From Candidatus Poribacteria bacterium (lineage in GTDB: Bacteria; Poribacteria; DTPJ01), in NCBI GenBank assembly GCA_011334435.1, contig DTPJ01000037.1:1-13104 (forward strand): a DNA stretch of 13,104 nucleotides. The letters run 5' to 3'. The translations under genes and the position numbers were made by a program. This document shows, piece after piece, positions 1 through 7,109 of the stretch (position 1 is the first letter of the stretch; each line of letters begins with the position of its first letter). The notes under the pieces were generated by a model that saw only the letters and a program-made list of their open reading frames with translations, was not told where the DNA came from and searched no databases.

Positions 1-343
1 ACAGATTAAACTTGCAAAGCTTATTTTTTTTGATTCTGGCGATGATATAAGAAAAGTTGCAGATCGTATCGCATTAGACCTTTCAAAGATAGGCATTGAG
101 ATAAACGTCAGTCCGTTAAATCGCAGTGACTTTCAAAAAGCTCTTACTGATAGAACTTACTCACTTGCGCTGAGAATCATTAGGATACCATCAGATAAAG
201 TTGACGATCTCAATATGCCATCTTTTATTCCGCTTTTTTATTATGATACAAACGTGCTTCAAAAATCAGAAGTCCAACATCTGCCAAATTTAGTTAGGAA
301 GTCCATCTTTCAATTTGAATATATGTATTTTCTACGCTTATAA
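1..343 (+). CDS. ABC transporter solute-binding protein, family 5 (3' end only)
   Basis: Only the last 113 codons are present; the first full codon starts at base 2 and the gene begins before the window. The stretch IRKVADRIALDLSKIGIEIN, followed by a Leu-Asn-x-x-x-Phe turn and Tyr-Ser-Leu-Ala-Leu, looks like the C-terminal lobe of peptide/nickel-type extracellular solute-binding proteins (SBP_bac_5), where a GI-(K/E)-(V/I) strand leads into a 'ld..df...l....yDlal' segment. The end SFIPLFYY also fits the family, which often has 'iPLy' near the C-terminus. Such proteins bind peptides, sugars or metal chelates in the periplasm and deliver them to an ABC permease. The next gene starts 16 bases after this stop, so the two are probably cotranscribed. 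Substrate cannot be judged from this fragment. Confidence 0.62.
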   Translation, partial: QIKLAKLIFFDSGDDIRKVADRIALDLSKIGIEINVSPLNRSDFQKALTDRTYSLALRIIRIPSDKVDDLNMPSFIPLFYYDTNVLQKSEVQHLPNLVRKSIFQFEYMYFLRL

Positions 344-344
344 A

Positions 345-350
345 GAGGGG
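345..350 (+). promoter_or_regulatory. Ribosome binding site that fixes the start of the ceramidase-like gene
   Basis: GAGGGG lies 9 bases before the ATG at 360. An in-frame TTG at 315 lies upstream, but it sits inside the preceding gene and has no such site, so the ATG at 360 is preferred. Confidence 0.7.
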
Positions 351-359
351 GATAGTAAA

Positions 360-1601
360 ATGCCTGTAAAAGTAGGGTTTGGAGCGTCAAAAATAACTCC
401 TGGTCTCGGTGTTTTTATGGCTGGATATTTTCACGAAAGACGGGCAACCGCCGTGCATGATGATCTTTATGCAAGAACTATGCTTTTTGACGATGGCGAG
501 ACTATTGCAGGGATACTCTGCTGTGATCTGATATGTCTTCATAGCACAGAGGTGAAAAAGATCAGAGGTTTAATATCAGAAAAAACGGGAATAGAAGGCG
601 AAAACATAATGGTCTGTGCTACTCATACACACACAGGACCTCAGACAAGAAGTTTTCGTATTCCCGAAGGTGGAGAAGCGACGTTAGAATGGCTTGATAG
701 ATTTCCAGAAATGGCAGTAGAATCGGTAATTAAAGCAAAAAATGATCTTGAACCATGCACAATCGCTTATGGAATATCTTATGAAGACCGCATAGCATTT
801 AACCGCAGATATAAGATGAAAGATGGAACAGTGCAAACTAACCCCGGATACAAAAATCCTGATATAATTGAGCCTGCGGGACCTATTGATCCAGAAGTCG
901 GTATTCTGTCATTCACTGATCAAGCTGGAAAATTAAAAGCCCTATACGTCAATTATTCTTGTCATTTAGATTGCGTAGGTGGAACTGAGATCTCGGCAGA
1001 CTATTTTGGTCACATGGCGAGAAGACTACAAGAACGTTTAGACGATAAGCCATTCGTTATATACACAAATGGTGCCTGTGGTGATGTAAACCATATAAAC
1101 ACAAGTAGCCCATATCATCGTCAGGGTCATGAGCATTCAAGATGGATGGGAGAAACGCTTGCTGGTGATGTGTGCGAGGCGTTAAAAAAGATGAAGGATT
1201 TATCCTGCGAGAAGGTAGCCGTGGCAAGCAAGATCATCCAACTTCCGATGCGAGAGGACGCAGATAAAAAGATTGGCGAATGTGAAATTCAGGCGATAAG
1301 ATTTGGCGATATATGCTTTGTCGGAATACCTGCGGAATACTTCGTTGAATTTCAGTTAGACATCAAAAAACGCTCACCATTCAAGCCAACTTTTGTATCG
1401 GAACTTGCAAACGGATGGGTAGGATATGTGCCAACAAAGAAAGCTTTTGAAGAAAATATGAAAGATGTCCCTTCTGATCCTATGAAGACTTTTGATCATA
1501 AAGGCTATGAGGTGCGATCTGCTTTGTCTCGCGGTTTTCTGCCTGGCATCGGTGAGTTGATGGCAGATACCGCAATTGAGTTAGCGAAAAATTTACAATA
1601 A
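360..1601 (+). CDS. Neutral/alkaline ceramidase-like zinc hydrolase, cytoplasmic
   Basis: The protein has 413 residues and resembles the N-terminal catalytic domain of neutral/alkaline non-lysosomal ceramidases. The start VGFGASKITP (5-14) is the usual opening strand of the family. The zinc-site signatures are present: ATHTHTGP (87-94), a His in NYSCHLDC (His202), Glu326 in GIPAEYF and Tyr356 in GWVGYVPT. The segment NGACGDVNH (237-245) also matches the family. It is shorter than true ceramidases (about 650 residues) because the C-terminal immunoglobulin-like domain is missing, and it has no signal peptide. It may therefore hydrolyse another amide or ester inside the cell; the natural substrate of such short forms is not known to me. 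The gene begins 16 bases after the transporter gene, suggesting that the substrate could be imported by that system (inference). Confidence 0.85.
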   Translation: MPVKVGFGASKITPGLGVFMAGYFHERRATAVHDDLYARTMLFDDGETIAGILCCDLICLHSTEVKKIRGLISEKTGIEGENIMVCATHTHTGPQTRSFRIPEGGEATLEWLDRFPEMAVESVIKAKNDLEPCTIAYGISYEDRIAFNRRYKMKDGTVQTNPGYKNPDIIEPAGPIDPEVGILSFTDQAGKLKALYVNYSCHLDCVGGTEISADYFGHMARRLQERLDDKPFVIYTNGACGDVNHINTSSPYHRQGHEHSRWMGETLAGDVCEALKKMKDLSCEKVAVASKIIQLPMREDADKKIGECEIQAIRFGDICFVGIPAEYFVEFQLDIKKRSPFKPTFVSELANGWVGYVPTKKAFEENMKDVPSDPMKTFDHKGYEVRSALSRGFLPGIGELMADTAIELAKNLQ

Positions 1602-1663
1602 TTTAATGATCAACTTTTGTGGACTAAAAGCCAATACTTAAATATTAGAAAGACCTTTCATTT

Positions 1664-1697
1664 CGTTCAGGGTGACACATAAGTGTCATTTTGAGCG
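1664..1697. repeat. Repeat-like hairpin upstream of the methyltransferase gene
   Basis: Arms 1664-1678 and 1683-1697 can pair at all 15 positions as RNA if G-U pairs are allowed (11 Watson-Crick, 4 G-U), with a 4-base ATAA loop. The right half, TGTCATTTTGAGCG, followed by a GAAATCTC-like end, resembles intergenic repeats of the 'GTCATTCTGAGCG...GAATCTC' type that I recall from many bacterial genomes. There is no T-run after it, so it is not a standard terminator. Copy number cannot be seen from one window. Confidence 0.6.
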
Positions 1698-1719
1698 AAT
1701 AGAGAAATCTCAATTTAAT
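1691..1719 (+). promoter_or_regulatory. Weak candidate promoter for the methyltransferase-bshC unit
   Basis: TTGAGC (1691-1696) and TTTAAT (1714-1719) are 17 bases apart. The -35 box would lie in the repeat hairpin. Transcription would begin about 10 bases before the ATG at 1735, which fits the absence of a Shine-Dalgarno site there. Confidence 0.25.
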
Positions 1720-1734
1720 ACTCAAATTTAAAAT

Positions 1735-2472
1735 ATGATGGAATGGTATAAAGATTGGTTTGGAAAAGAATATTTGCTTGTCTATCCGCATAGGAACGAG
1801 TCTGAAGCAAAACGACAGATAGATTTTCTTGAAAAATATGTCGGCATATCAAAAGACGAGAAAATATTAGACCTCTGTTGTGGAAATGGCAGGCATGCGA
1901 TAGAGCTTAAAAAACTTGGATACGATGTTATCGGCATCGACCTTTCTGAAGAGTTACTTAACTCTGCACGCAAGAAGGCTTCTGAAAATAATATAGACAT
2001 AAAACTTATTAGATGTGATATGAGGGAAATACCTTACGAGGGTTATTTTGACATCGTTGTCCAATTCTTTACAAGCTTCGGATATTTTGATACCGATGAG
2101 GAAAATCAAAAGGTGCTTTCCGCAATATCAAGATCGCTTAAAGTTGGCGGAAAGTTCCTGATTGATTATCTAAATCCTGATTATGTGGTTAATAACCTTG
2201 TGGAGAAAGACGAAAAAACATTGTCAGGATTATTGATAAAACAAGAAAGATGGATAGATAGCTTAAAATGTAGGGTAAATAAGAAAATAACAATAATTGC
2301 TAATGGTGAAAGTTCAGTATTTAACGAATCAGTCAGAATGTATAGTTTAGATGAGATAAAGGTAATGCTTGGAAAGTCAAAATTGCGATTGACAGATGTC
2401 TATGGCGATTTTGACGGTGCAGAATATAATGTTAATTCACCAAGGATGATACTAATTGGTAGAAAAATATAA
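1735..2472 (+). CDS. Class I SAM-dependent methyltransferase, candidate N-methyl-bacillithiol synthase (NmbA-like)
   Basis: The 245-residue protein has the Rossmann methyltransferase motifs in order: motif I ILDLCCGNGRHA (44-55), the acidic end of strand 2 in VIGIDLS (Asp69), a CDMREIP turn (94-100), FDIVVQFFTSFGYF (105-118) and LKVGGKFLIDY (135-145). The N-terminus has a Trp-Phe, Tyr-Leu and 'vYPHRNESEA' pattern typical of small-molecule methyltransferases of this group. It lies 15 bases before bshC. In Chlorobaculum tepidum a methyltransferase (CT1040, NmbA) is known to N-methylate the cysteine of bacillithiol, so that role is proposed here from gene context. Starts at 1735 or 1738 (ATG ATG); neither has a clear ribosome binding site. 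A different small-molecule substrate remains possible. Confidence 0.85.
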   Translation: MMEWYKDWFGKEYLLVYPHRNESEAKRQIDFLEKYVGISKDEKILDLCCGNGRHAIELKKLGYDVIGIDLSEELLNSARKKASENNIDIKLIRCDMREIPYEGYFDIVVQFFTSFGYFDTDEENQKVLSAISRSLKVGGKFLIDYLNPDYVVNNLVEKDEKTLSGLLIKQERWIDSLKCRVNKKITIIANGESSVFNESVRMYSLDEIKVMLGKSKLRLTDVYGDFDGAEYNVNSPRMILIGRKI

Positions 2473-2478
2473 AGAGGA
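2471..2478 (+). promoter_or_regulatory. Ribosome binding site supporting the TTG start of bshC
   Basis: AAAGAGGA ends 9 bases before the TTG at 2488. It begins on the last base of the methyltransferase stop codon, which implies cotranscription. Confidence 0.65.
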
Positions 2479-2487
2479 TAGAATTTA

Positions 2488-4116
2488 TTGAAAGTTTTAA
2501 GAGATAATACAGGGCTTATAAAAAATAATAAAATCTTTCAGGACTTCATAAATAATCCACAGAAGATCAGCGAATTTTATCCTTTATATTACAAGGATAA
2601 TTTCGCATGGCAGACAATTATTGATAATGTGAAGTCAAAAAATGCTGATTATAACGAGTTATGCAATGCTCTTGAAAGACAAAATTCAGATTTTGGTATA
2701 ACTCAAAATACTGCTGATAACATAAAAAGACTTGGATCGGGTTCATCTTTTGCTGTCGTAACAGGTCAACAGACAGGTATATTTACAGGACCATTATATA
2801 CAATCTATAAAGCCTTGACAGCTGTTAAACTTTCTCAGTATCTTTCTGAGAAATATCAAGCGGATTTTATTCCTATCTTTTGGGTAGAGTCAAACGATCA
2901 TGATCTAAAAGAAGCCAATCATATAAATCTGTTAAATTCAAATAGCGACATAGTAAAGATTGAATATAATCCTTCCCAATATACCCCTGATTCTTCTATG
3001 AAAGACGTTATTATTGACGACACCTTCGCCTTGATCATTGATGAATTGGAGAAATTTCTTCCAAATACAGAGTTTAAATCAGAAATTTTTAGAATTATTC
3101 GTGATTCTTATCAACCATCAAAGAGTATAAGCTATGGTTTTGGTCGGATGATGTCGCATCTATTTGGCAAATACGGGCTTGTGCTTATGGACCCATCAGA
3201 TCAGGAAATAAAAAAGCTCATGTTGCCAATATTTCAAAAGGAGATAGAAAATCCGCTAAAATCAGTTGAAATAATCAATAATGCTGGTGAAAATTTGAGA
3301 GCATTAGGTTATGAAAGCCAAATAGAAAAAACAGATGATTCAACCTGCATTTTTATTGAAATAGATGGCGTTAGGCGAAAACTATATTATAGAAATGACA
3401 GATTTGAATTTGATTGCTTTGATATGGTATTAAGCAAAAGTGAACTATCCGAGACCTTGCAGATCGCACCTTGGCGATTTAGCCCAAATGTAGCCTTACG
3501 TCCTGTAATTCAAGATTATCTCTTGCCGACTGTCGCCTATATAGCAGGACCTGGTGAGACAGCATATTTCGCGCAATTAAAGCAATTATATAGCTATTTT
3601 GATGTAAATATGCCGATAATCTATCCAAGGGCAAGTTTAACGATTATTGAGGGCAAAGTTCAAAGGGTGATGGAGAAAAACAACCTTGAAATCTCTGATT
3701 TGTTAGAAAATTATGACAAACTGTTCAGCAGGCTTTCAAGGGAACATGCACCTGTGGAGATAGAGGTCTTAATTGAATCGTCAAGATCAAGCATAGAAAA
3801 AATCTTTCAGAGCTTATCTGTTGAGCTATCCAGCATAGACCCAAATCTTGCAAACATTGTTGAATCTGCAAGGAAAAAGACTGATCTCCAAATAAGCATA
3901 CTAAAAGATAAGGCTTATCAATCACAAAGAGGTCGTGAAGAGGTGACAAGAAATCAGATAAAAAGGGCATGTATGAATGTCTTTCCAGAGGGAAAACCGC
4001 AGGAAAGGGTCTTTAATATAGTTCAATATTTAAATTTATATGGAACGAAATTCCTTGATGATCTGATGTCTATCATCTCAATAGAGGATATAGGACATTC
4101 TGTTCTATTTCTGTAA
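2488..4116 (+). CDS. bshC: Bacillithiol biosynthesis cysteine-adding enzyme BshC
   Basis: The 542-residue protein is of usual BshC length. BshC joins cysteine to glucosaminyl-malate, the last step of bacillithiol synthesis in the cytoplasm. Signatures seen are VVTGQQTGIFTGPLYTIYK (90-108) in the Rossmann core, PIFWVESNDHDLKEANHI (129-146), the segment LRPVIQDYLLPTVAYIAGPG (337-356), PRASLTIIE (380-388) and a charged, helical C-terminal region (about 400-500) matching the coiled coil of the family. The TTG start is chosen because of a well-placed AAAGAGGA and because residue 1 begins the conserved N-terminal region. The partners BshA and BshB are not in this window, so they must be encoded elsewhere if the pathway is complete. 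Followed by 75 bases without a clear terminator. Confidence 0.95.
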   Translation: MKVLRDNTGLIKNNKIFQDFINNPQKISEFYPLYYKDNFAWQTIIDNVKSKNADYNELCNALERQNSDFGITQNTADNIKRLGSGSSFAVVTGQQTGIFTGPLYTIYKALTAVKLSQYLSEKYQADFIPIFWVESNDHDLKEANHINLLNSNSDIVKIEYNPSQYTPDSSMKDVIIDDTFALIIDELEKFLPNTEFKSEIFRIIRDSYQPSKSISYGFGRMMSHLFGKYGLVLMDPSDQEIKKLMLPIFQKEIENPLKSVEIINNAGENLRALGYESQIEKTDDSTCIFIEIDGVRRKLYYRNDRFEFDCFDMVLSKSELSETLQIAPWRFSPNVALRPVIQDYLLPTVAYIAGPGETAYFAQLKQLYSYFDVNMPIIYPRASLTIIEGKVQRVMEKNNLEISDLLENYDKLFSRLSREHAPVEIEVLIESSRSSIEKIFQSLSVELSSIDPNLANIVESARKKTDLQISILKDKAYQSQRGREEVTRNQIKRACMNVFPEGKPQERVFNIVQYLNLYGTKFLDDLMSIISIEDIGHSVLFL

Positions 4117-4183
4117 ATAAAATCTCTCTAAATTTTCTTTTTTAGATTTGTAAACTGCTAAGAATAACAAGCGAACATATCAA

Positions 4184-4190
4184 GTGAGGG
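4184..4190 (+). promoter_or_regulatory. Ribosome binding site deciding the start of the carbon-nitrogen hydrolase
   Basis: GTGAGGG lies 7 bases before the ATG at 4198. An in-frame TTG at 4192 is only one base away from it and so is unlikely to be used. Confidence 0.65.
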
Positions 4191-4197
4191 TTTGCCA

Positions 4198-5487
4198 ATG
4201 GAATTATTATCAAATAGTGATTTTACGTCAAATACATCAAATGCTTTGCCTGATGGTTGGACAATAAGAAATCCTATTGTCCAAAGTGTGAGATGCTCTT
4301 TTGAATTTAGCTCAAAAGGCATTTCAGTTAGATCAACGAAAAACCCTTATAGCTTTGGTTCTATTTATCAAGAAATAAAAAATATCAAAGGTGGTTGTGC
4401 ATACTTAATTAAGGCTAATGCAAAGATAAACAAAATTCACTTTCCTTATAGGTCAATTTTTGTCGCTGTCGCATGGCGAAAAGGTGATAGCGTGATCAAC
4501 AATGCAGGATTGCTTGTCAAAGGTCCTTATGTTGAAGGGGATTATGCCAAATTTGAAGATGTCTTGACCGCCCCAAAAGAGGCTGATAATGCTATAATTT
4601 CGCTTGAAGTAAGATGGATTGACGATGGGACCGTTACTTGGCAAAATGCAAGCATGATTCAAACAGATGTTCCCCCTCCGAGAAAAGTAAAGATTGGCAC
4701 AGTTTATCTCCGACCATCAACAGGGTCACAGGAGAAAAACTTAGAACTTTGGTGTGAACAGATTGATAACGCAGGCAAACTTGGTTTGGATATTGTCTGT
4801 CTTTGTGAAGCTATAACTATGGTAGGGACACCGTTTAATGCCCTTGAATGTGCCCGTCCAATACCAGGAGAGCATACCGATATAATCAGTAGGTCTGCAA
4901 AAAAGAACAATATATGGGTTGTTGCAGGACTCATGGAGCTTGCTGACGATAAAGTCTATAATACCGCAGTGTTATTTAACCGAAGCGGTGATATTGCAGG
5001 AACATATCACAAAGTCCATCTTCCTGGCGAGGAATGGAAATGGGGTATCACACCGGGAACAGAATACCCAGTTTTCAAGACGGATTTTGGCATTATTGCG
5101 ATGCAAATTTGCTATGATTGGTTCTTCCCAGAAACAGCAGCGATCTTTGCAATGAATGGAGCAGAGATTATTTTTGCGCCAACTTGGGGCAATACCTTGC
5201 CTGATCACGATGGCATCGCTGATGGAGAGACAGTCTTCCGCGTTAGGGCAAGAGATAACGGCGTTTATATGGTTCCGTCGGTTTATGATGGCAATAGTAT
5301 GGTAATTGACCCTGTGGGACGTATACTCGCGTCAAGCAAAGGTCAAACTGGCGTCTTCTGGGCAGAAGTTGATCTAAATGTTAGAGAAGCGTTAGACTGG
5401 GTTGGTCATTGGCGTTCATTAGTCCATCGTAACCGAATGCCTGAAACCTATTCAAAGCTACTTACATATCCACAAGTCTTTATATAA
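4198..5487 (+). CDS. Carbon-nitrogen hydrolase (nitrilase superfamily) with an N-terminal beta-rich domain
   Basis: The protein has 429 residues. Residues about 163-400 form a nitrilase-superfamily domain with the Glu-Lys-Cys catalytic triad: Glu204 in CLCEAI, Lys272 in YHKVHLPG and Cys305 in MQICYDWFFPE. An extra conserved Glu follows the Lys (Glu278 or Glu279 in GEEW). Such enzymes hydrolyse amides, nitriles or N-carbamoyl compounds. Residues 1-160 are an added domain rich in beta strands and aromatic residues, starting LLSNSDFT and continuing with LPDGWTI; this 'N-x-D/S-F ... p.gW' opening is typical of jelly-roll carbohydrate-binding-like domains (inference). There is no signal peptide, so it is probably cytoplasmic. 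The sulfatase-like gene starts 11 bases after the stop, so the two are likely one operon and may act on the same substrate. The exact substrate is unknown. Confidence 0.88.
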   Translation: MELLSNSDFTSNTSNALPDGWTIRNPIVQSVRCSFEFSSKGISVRSTKNPYSFGSIYQEIKNIKGGCAYLIKANAKINKIHFPYRSIFVAVAWRKGDSVINNAGLLVKGPYVEGDYAKFEDVLTAPKEADNAIISLEVRWIDDGTVTWQNASMIQTDVPPPRKVKIGTVYLRPSTGSQEKNLELWCEQIDNAGKLGLDIVCLCEAITMVGTPFNALECARPIPGEHTDIISRSAKKNNIWVVAGLMELADDKVYNTAVLFNRSGDIAGTYHKVHLPGEEWKWGITPGTEYPVFKTDFGIIAMQICYDWFFPETAAIFAMNGAEIIFAPTWGNTLPDHDGIADGETVFRVRARDNGVYMVPSVYDGNSMVIDPVGRILASSKGQTGVFWAEVDLNVREALDWVGHWRSLVHRNRMPETYSKLLTYPQVFI

Positions 5488-5492
5488 GGAGA
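5486..5492 (+). promoter_or_regulatory. Strong ribosome binding site supporting the GTG start of the sulfatase-like gene
   Basis: AAGGAGA lies 6 bases before the GTG at 5499 and overlaps the stop codon of the upstream gene. The nearby ATG at 5503 is out of frame. Confidence 0.8.
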
Positions 5493-5498
5493 TCAAAC

Positions 5499-6914
5499 GT
5501 GAATGTTATTGTCGTTATTACTGATAGCCTTAGAGTAGATCATGTTGGATGCTATGGTTCTTACGTTAAGACGCCAAACATTGATCGTCTTGCTAACGAA
5601 GGTGTGAAATTTACACGAGCTTATAGCGAAAATTTGCCCACTATGCCGACCAGACGTAGCTGGTGGACAGGCAAGTATCATTTCCATTCCGCAGGCTGGC
5701 AACCTTTCACACCTGATGATTATCTTTTAGCAGAAATATTATGGGATCAAGGATATACTTCTGCTTTCATAACTGATGTATATCATACTCATAAGCCTGT
5801 TTACAACTGTGGACGAGGATTTGATACGACAATTTTTGTTAGAGGTCAAGAATATGACCCATGGATAATAGACCCGAATATCAAAGTCAATGTTGACGAG
5901 TCACCGATCCACAGAATGCGAGGCGGAGAAGGCAGAGAATCTGACAAAATTTGGCGGGAAAGATTTGAACAATATCTTAAAAACTGCACAGTCCGAAAAA
6001 CAGAAGAGGATTATTGTGTAGCACGAACCGTTAAAGAGGCGATCAGATGGCTTGAATACATCACGAAAAAACAAAAAGACAGGTTATTCCTTTGGGTTGA
6101 TCTATTTGATCCTCATGAGCCATGGGATCCTCCACCACCATATAACCGTATGTATACAGATAAAAATTATAAAGGTCCTGATTTAGTTGATCCTGTCCCA
6201 GGCGATGTAGAAGGATATATGACACCAGAGGAAGTCCAACATACGAAGGATTTATACGCTGGTGAAGTGACTTTTGTAGATAAATGGGTCGGCATCCTTC
6301 TTGATTATATTAAAGACTGTGGCATTGATGAAAATACACTCATAATGCACACTACCGATCATGGCGAACCATTCGGCGAACATGGATTTATCCGAAAAGC
6401 GCGTCCGCGTAATTACGAGGAACTTATACACATACCTTGGATTATCCGTCCCCCTGATCTTATCAATCGTGGAAAAGAAATAGATGCGATAGTCCAAACG
6501 GTTGATATGCTTCCGACTATACTTGAATTTTTAGGCATAAGATCGGATAAGTTGACGTTAAAATTCACAGAACCAGACCAATCAAGCAAAAGCGATAACA
6601 TATTCCCACAAGACCTCGTAACAAGACAAAAAAGACAGGTATTAGGCGGGTGTAATCTAATGCCGTTAATAGAGGGCAAGGCTGATCATGTCCGCGATAT
6701 AGCTTTTGGCGGACATCATAATAGGGAATGGTATGCACGAACAAAAGAATGGACTTATCTTTTGCCAATTGATGGTAGTCGTCCGCCAGAGCTTTATTTC
6801 CGCATAAATGATCCACAAGAGCAGAATAACGTCATAAACGAAAATCCAGAGATTGCGTCAGCACTTGAATTAGAATTAAGGCGTTTTGTTGATATGCTTG
6901 GTCAGATGGAATAA
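5499..6914 (+). CDS. Sulfatase-superfamily enzyme with Thr in place of the formylglycine Cys
   Basis: The 471-residue protein aligns with sulfatases and related alkaline-phosphatase-superfamily hydrolases. It begins with the metal-binding strand VIVVITDSLRVDHVGCYG (3-20, Asp9), has a DPHEPW His segment (204-209), and the second metal motif TTDHGEPFGEHG (285-296, Asp287 and His288). The active-site region, ENLPTMPTRRSWWTG (44-58), aligns without gaps to the usual 'C-x-P-S-R ... TG' motif, and the position of the catalytic Cys is Thr48. In this superfamily a Thr nucleophile is known in phosphodiesterases and phosphoethanolamine transferases. The enzyme may therefore be a phosphohydrolase or a non-classical sulfatase rather than one needing formylglycine. 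No signal peptide is seen, so it is probably cytoplasmic. It is likely cotranscribed with the preceding hydrolase. Confidence 0.88.
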   Translation: MNVIVVITDSLRVDHVGCYGSYVKTPNIDRLANEGVKFTRAYSENLPTMPTRRSWWTGKYHFHSAGWQPFTPDDYLLAEILWDQGYTSAFITDVYHTHKPVYNCGRGFDTTIFVRGQEYDPWIIDPNIKVNVDESPIHRMRGGEGRESDKIWRERFEQYLKNCTVRKTEEDYCVARTVKEAIRWLEYITKKQKDRLFLWVDLFDPHEPWDPPPPYNRMYTDKNYKGPDLVDPVPGDVEGYMTPEEVQHTKDLYAGEVTFVDKWVGILLDYIKDCGIDENTLIMHTTDHGEPFGEHGFIRKARPRNYEELIHIPWIIRPPDLINRGKEIDAIVQTVDMLPTILEFLGIRSDKLTLKFTEPDQSSKSDNIFPQDLVTRQKRQVLGGCNLMPLIEGKADHVRDIAFGGHHNREWYARTKEWTYLLPIDGSRPPELYFRINDPQEQNNVINENPEIASALELELRRFVDMLGQME

Positions 6915-7026
6915 TTGTATTAGTTATTTTTGGTTTTTGGACGTTTTCTGAAATAGAGGGACTTTATAAACAGTTTAATTGAATAATAAATTGTCCGAAC
7001 TCATATCCGATCTTCAGATAAACATC

Positions 7027-7056
7027 TTGATTGAAATAGCAATATAATGTTATAAT
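7027..7056 (+). promoter_or_regulatory. Candidate sigma-70 promoter for the lipoprotein-to-glycosyltransferase operon
   Basis: TTGATT (7027-7032) and a perfect TATAAT (7051-7056) are 18 bases apart. They sit in the 195-base gap 6915-7109, about 50 bases before the ATG at 7110. A second TATAAT at 7043-7048 lacks a well-placed -35 box. No terminator for the sulfatase gene was seen in the rest of the gap. Confidence 0.45.
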
Positions 7057-7109
7057 ACTTTGTAGAGTCAAAAATGAATTTAAAATTATAGCTTTTCAGG
7101 GGGCGAATT

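Noticed and set aside
315..359. Fifteen-residue N-terminal extension of the ceramidase-like protein from a TTG
   Set aside because: It overlaps the end of the solute-binding protein gene and ignores the well-placed GAGGGG before the ATG at 360.
1782..2000. Minus-strand open frame of 72 codons inside the methyltransferase gene
   Set aside because: It is wholly antisense to a gene with clear methyltransferase motifs and its product has no recognisable features.
4117..4191. Terminator after bshC formed by AAATCT and AGATTT
   Set aside because: The stem is only six AT-rich pairs around an 18-base loop, too weak to support a terminator.
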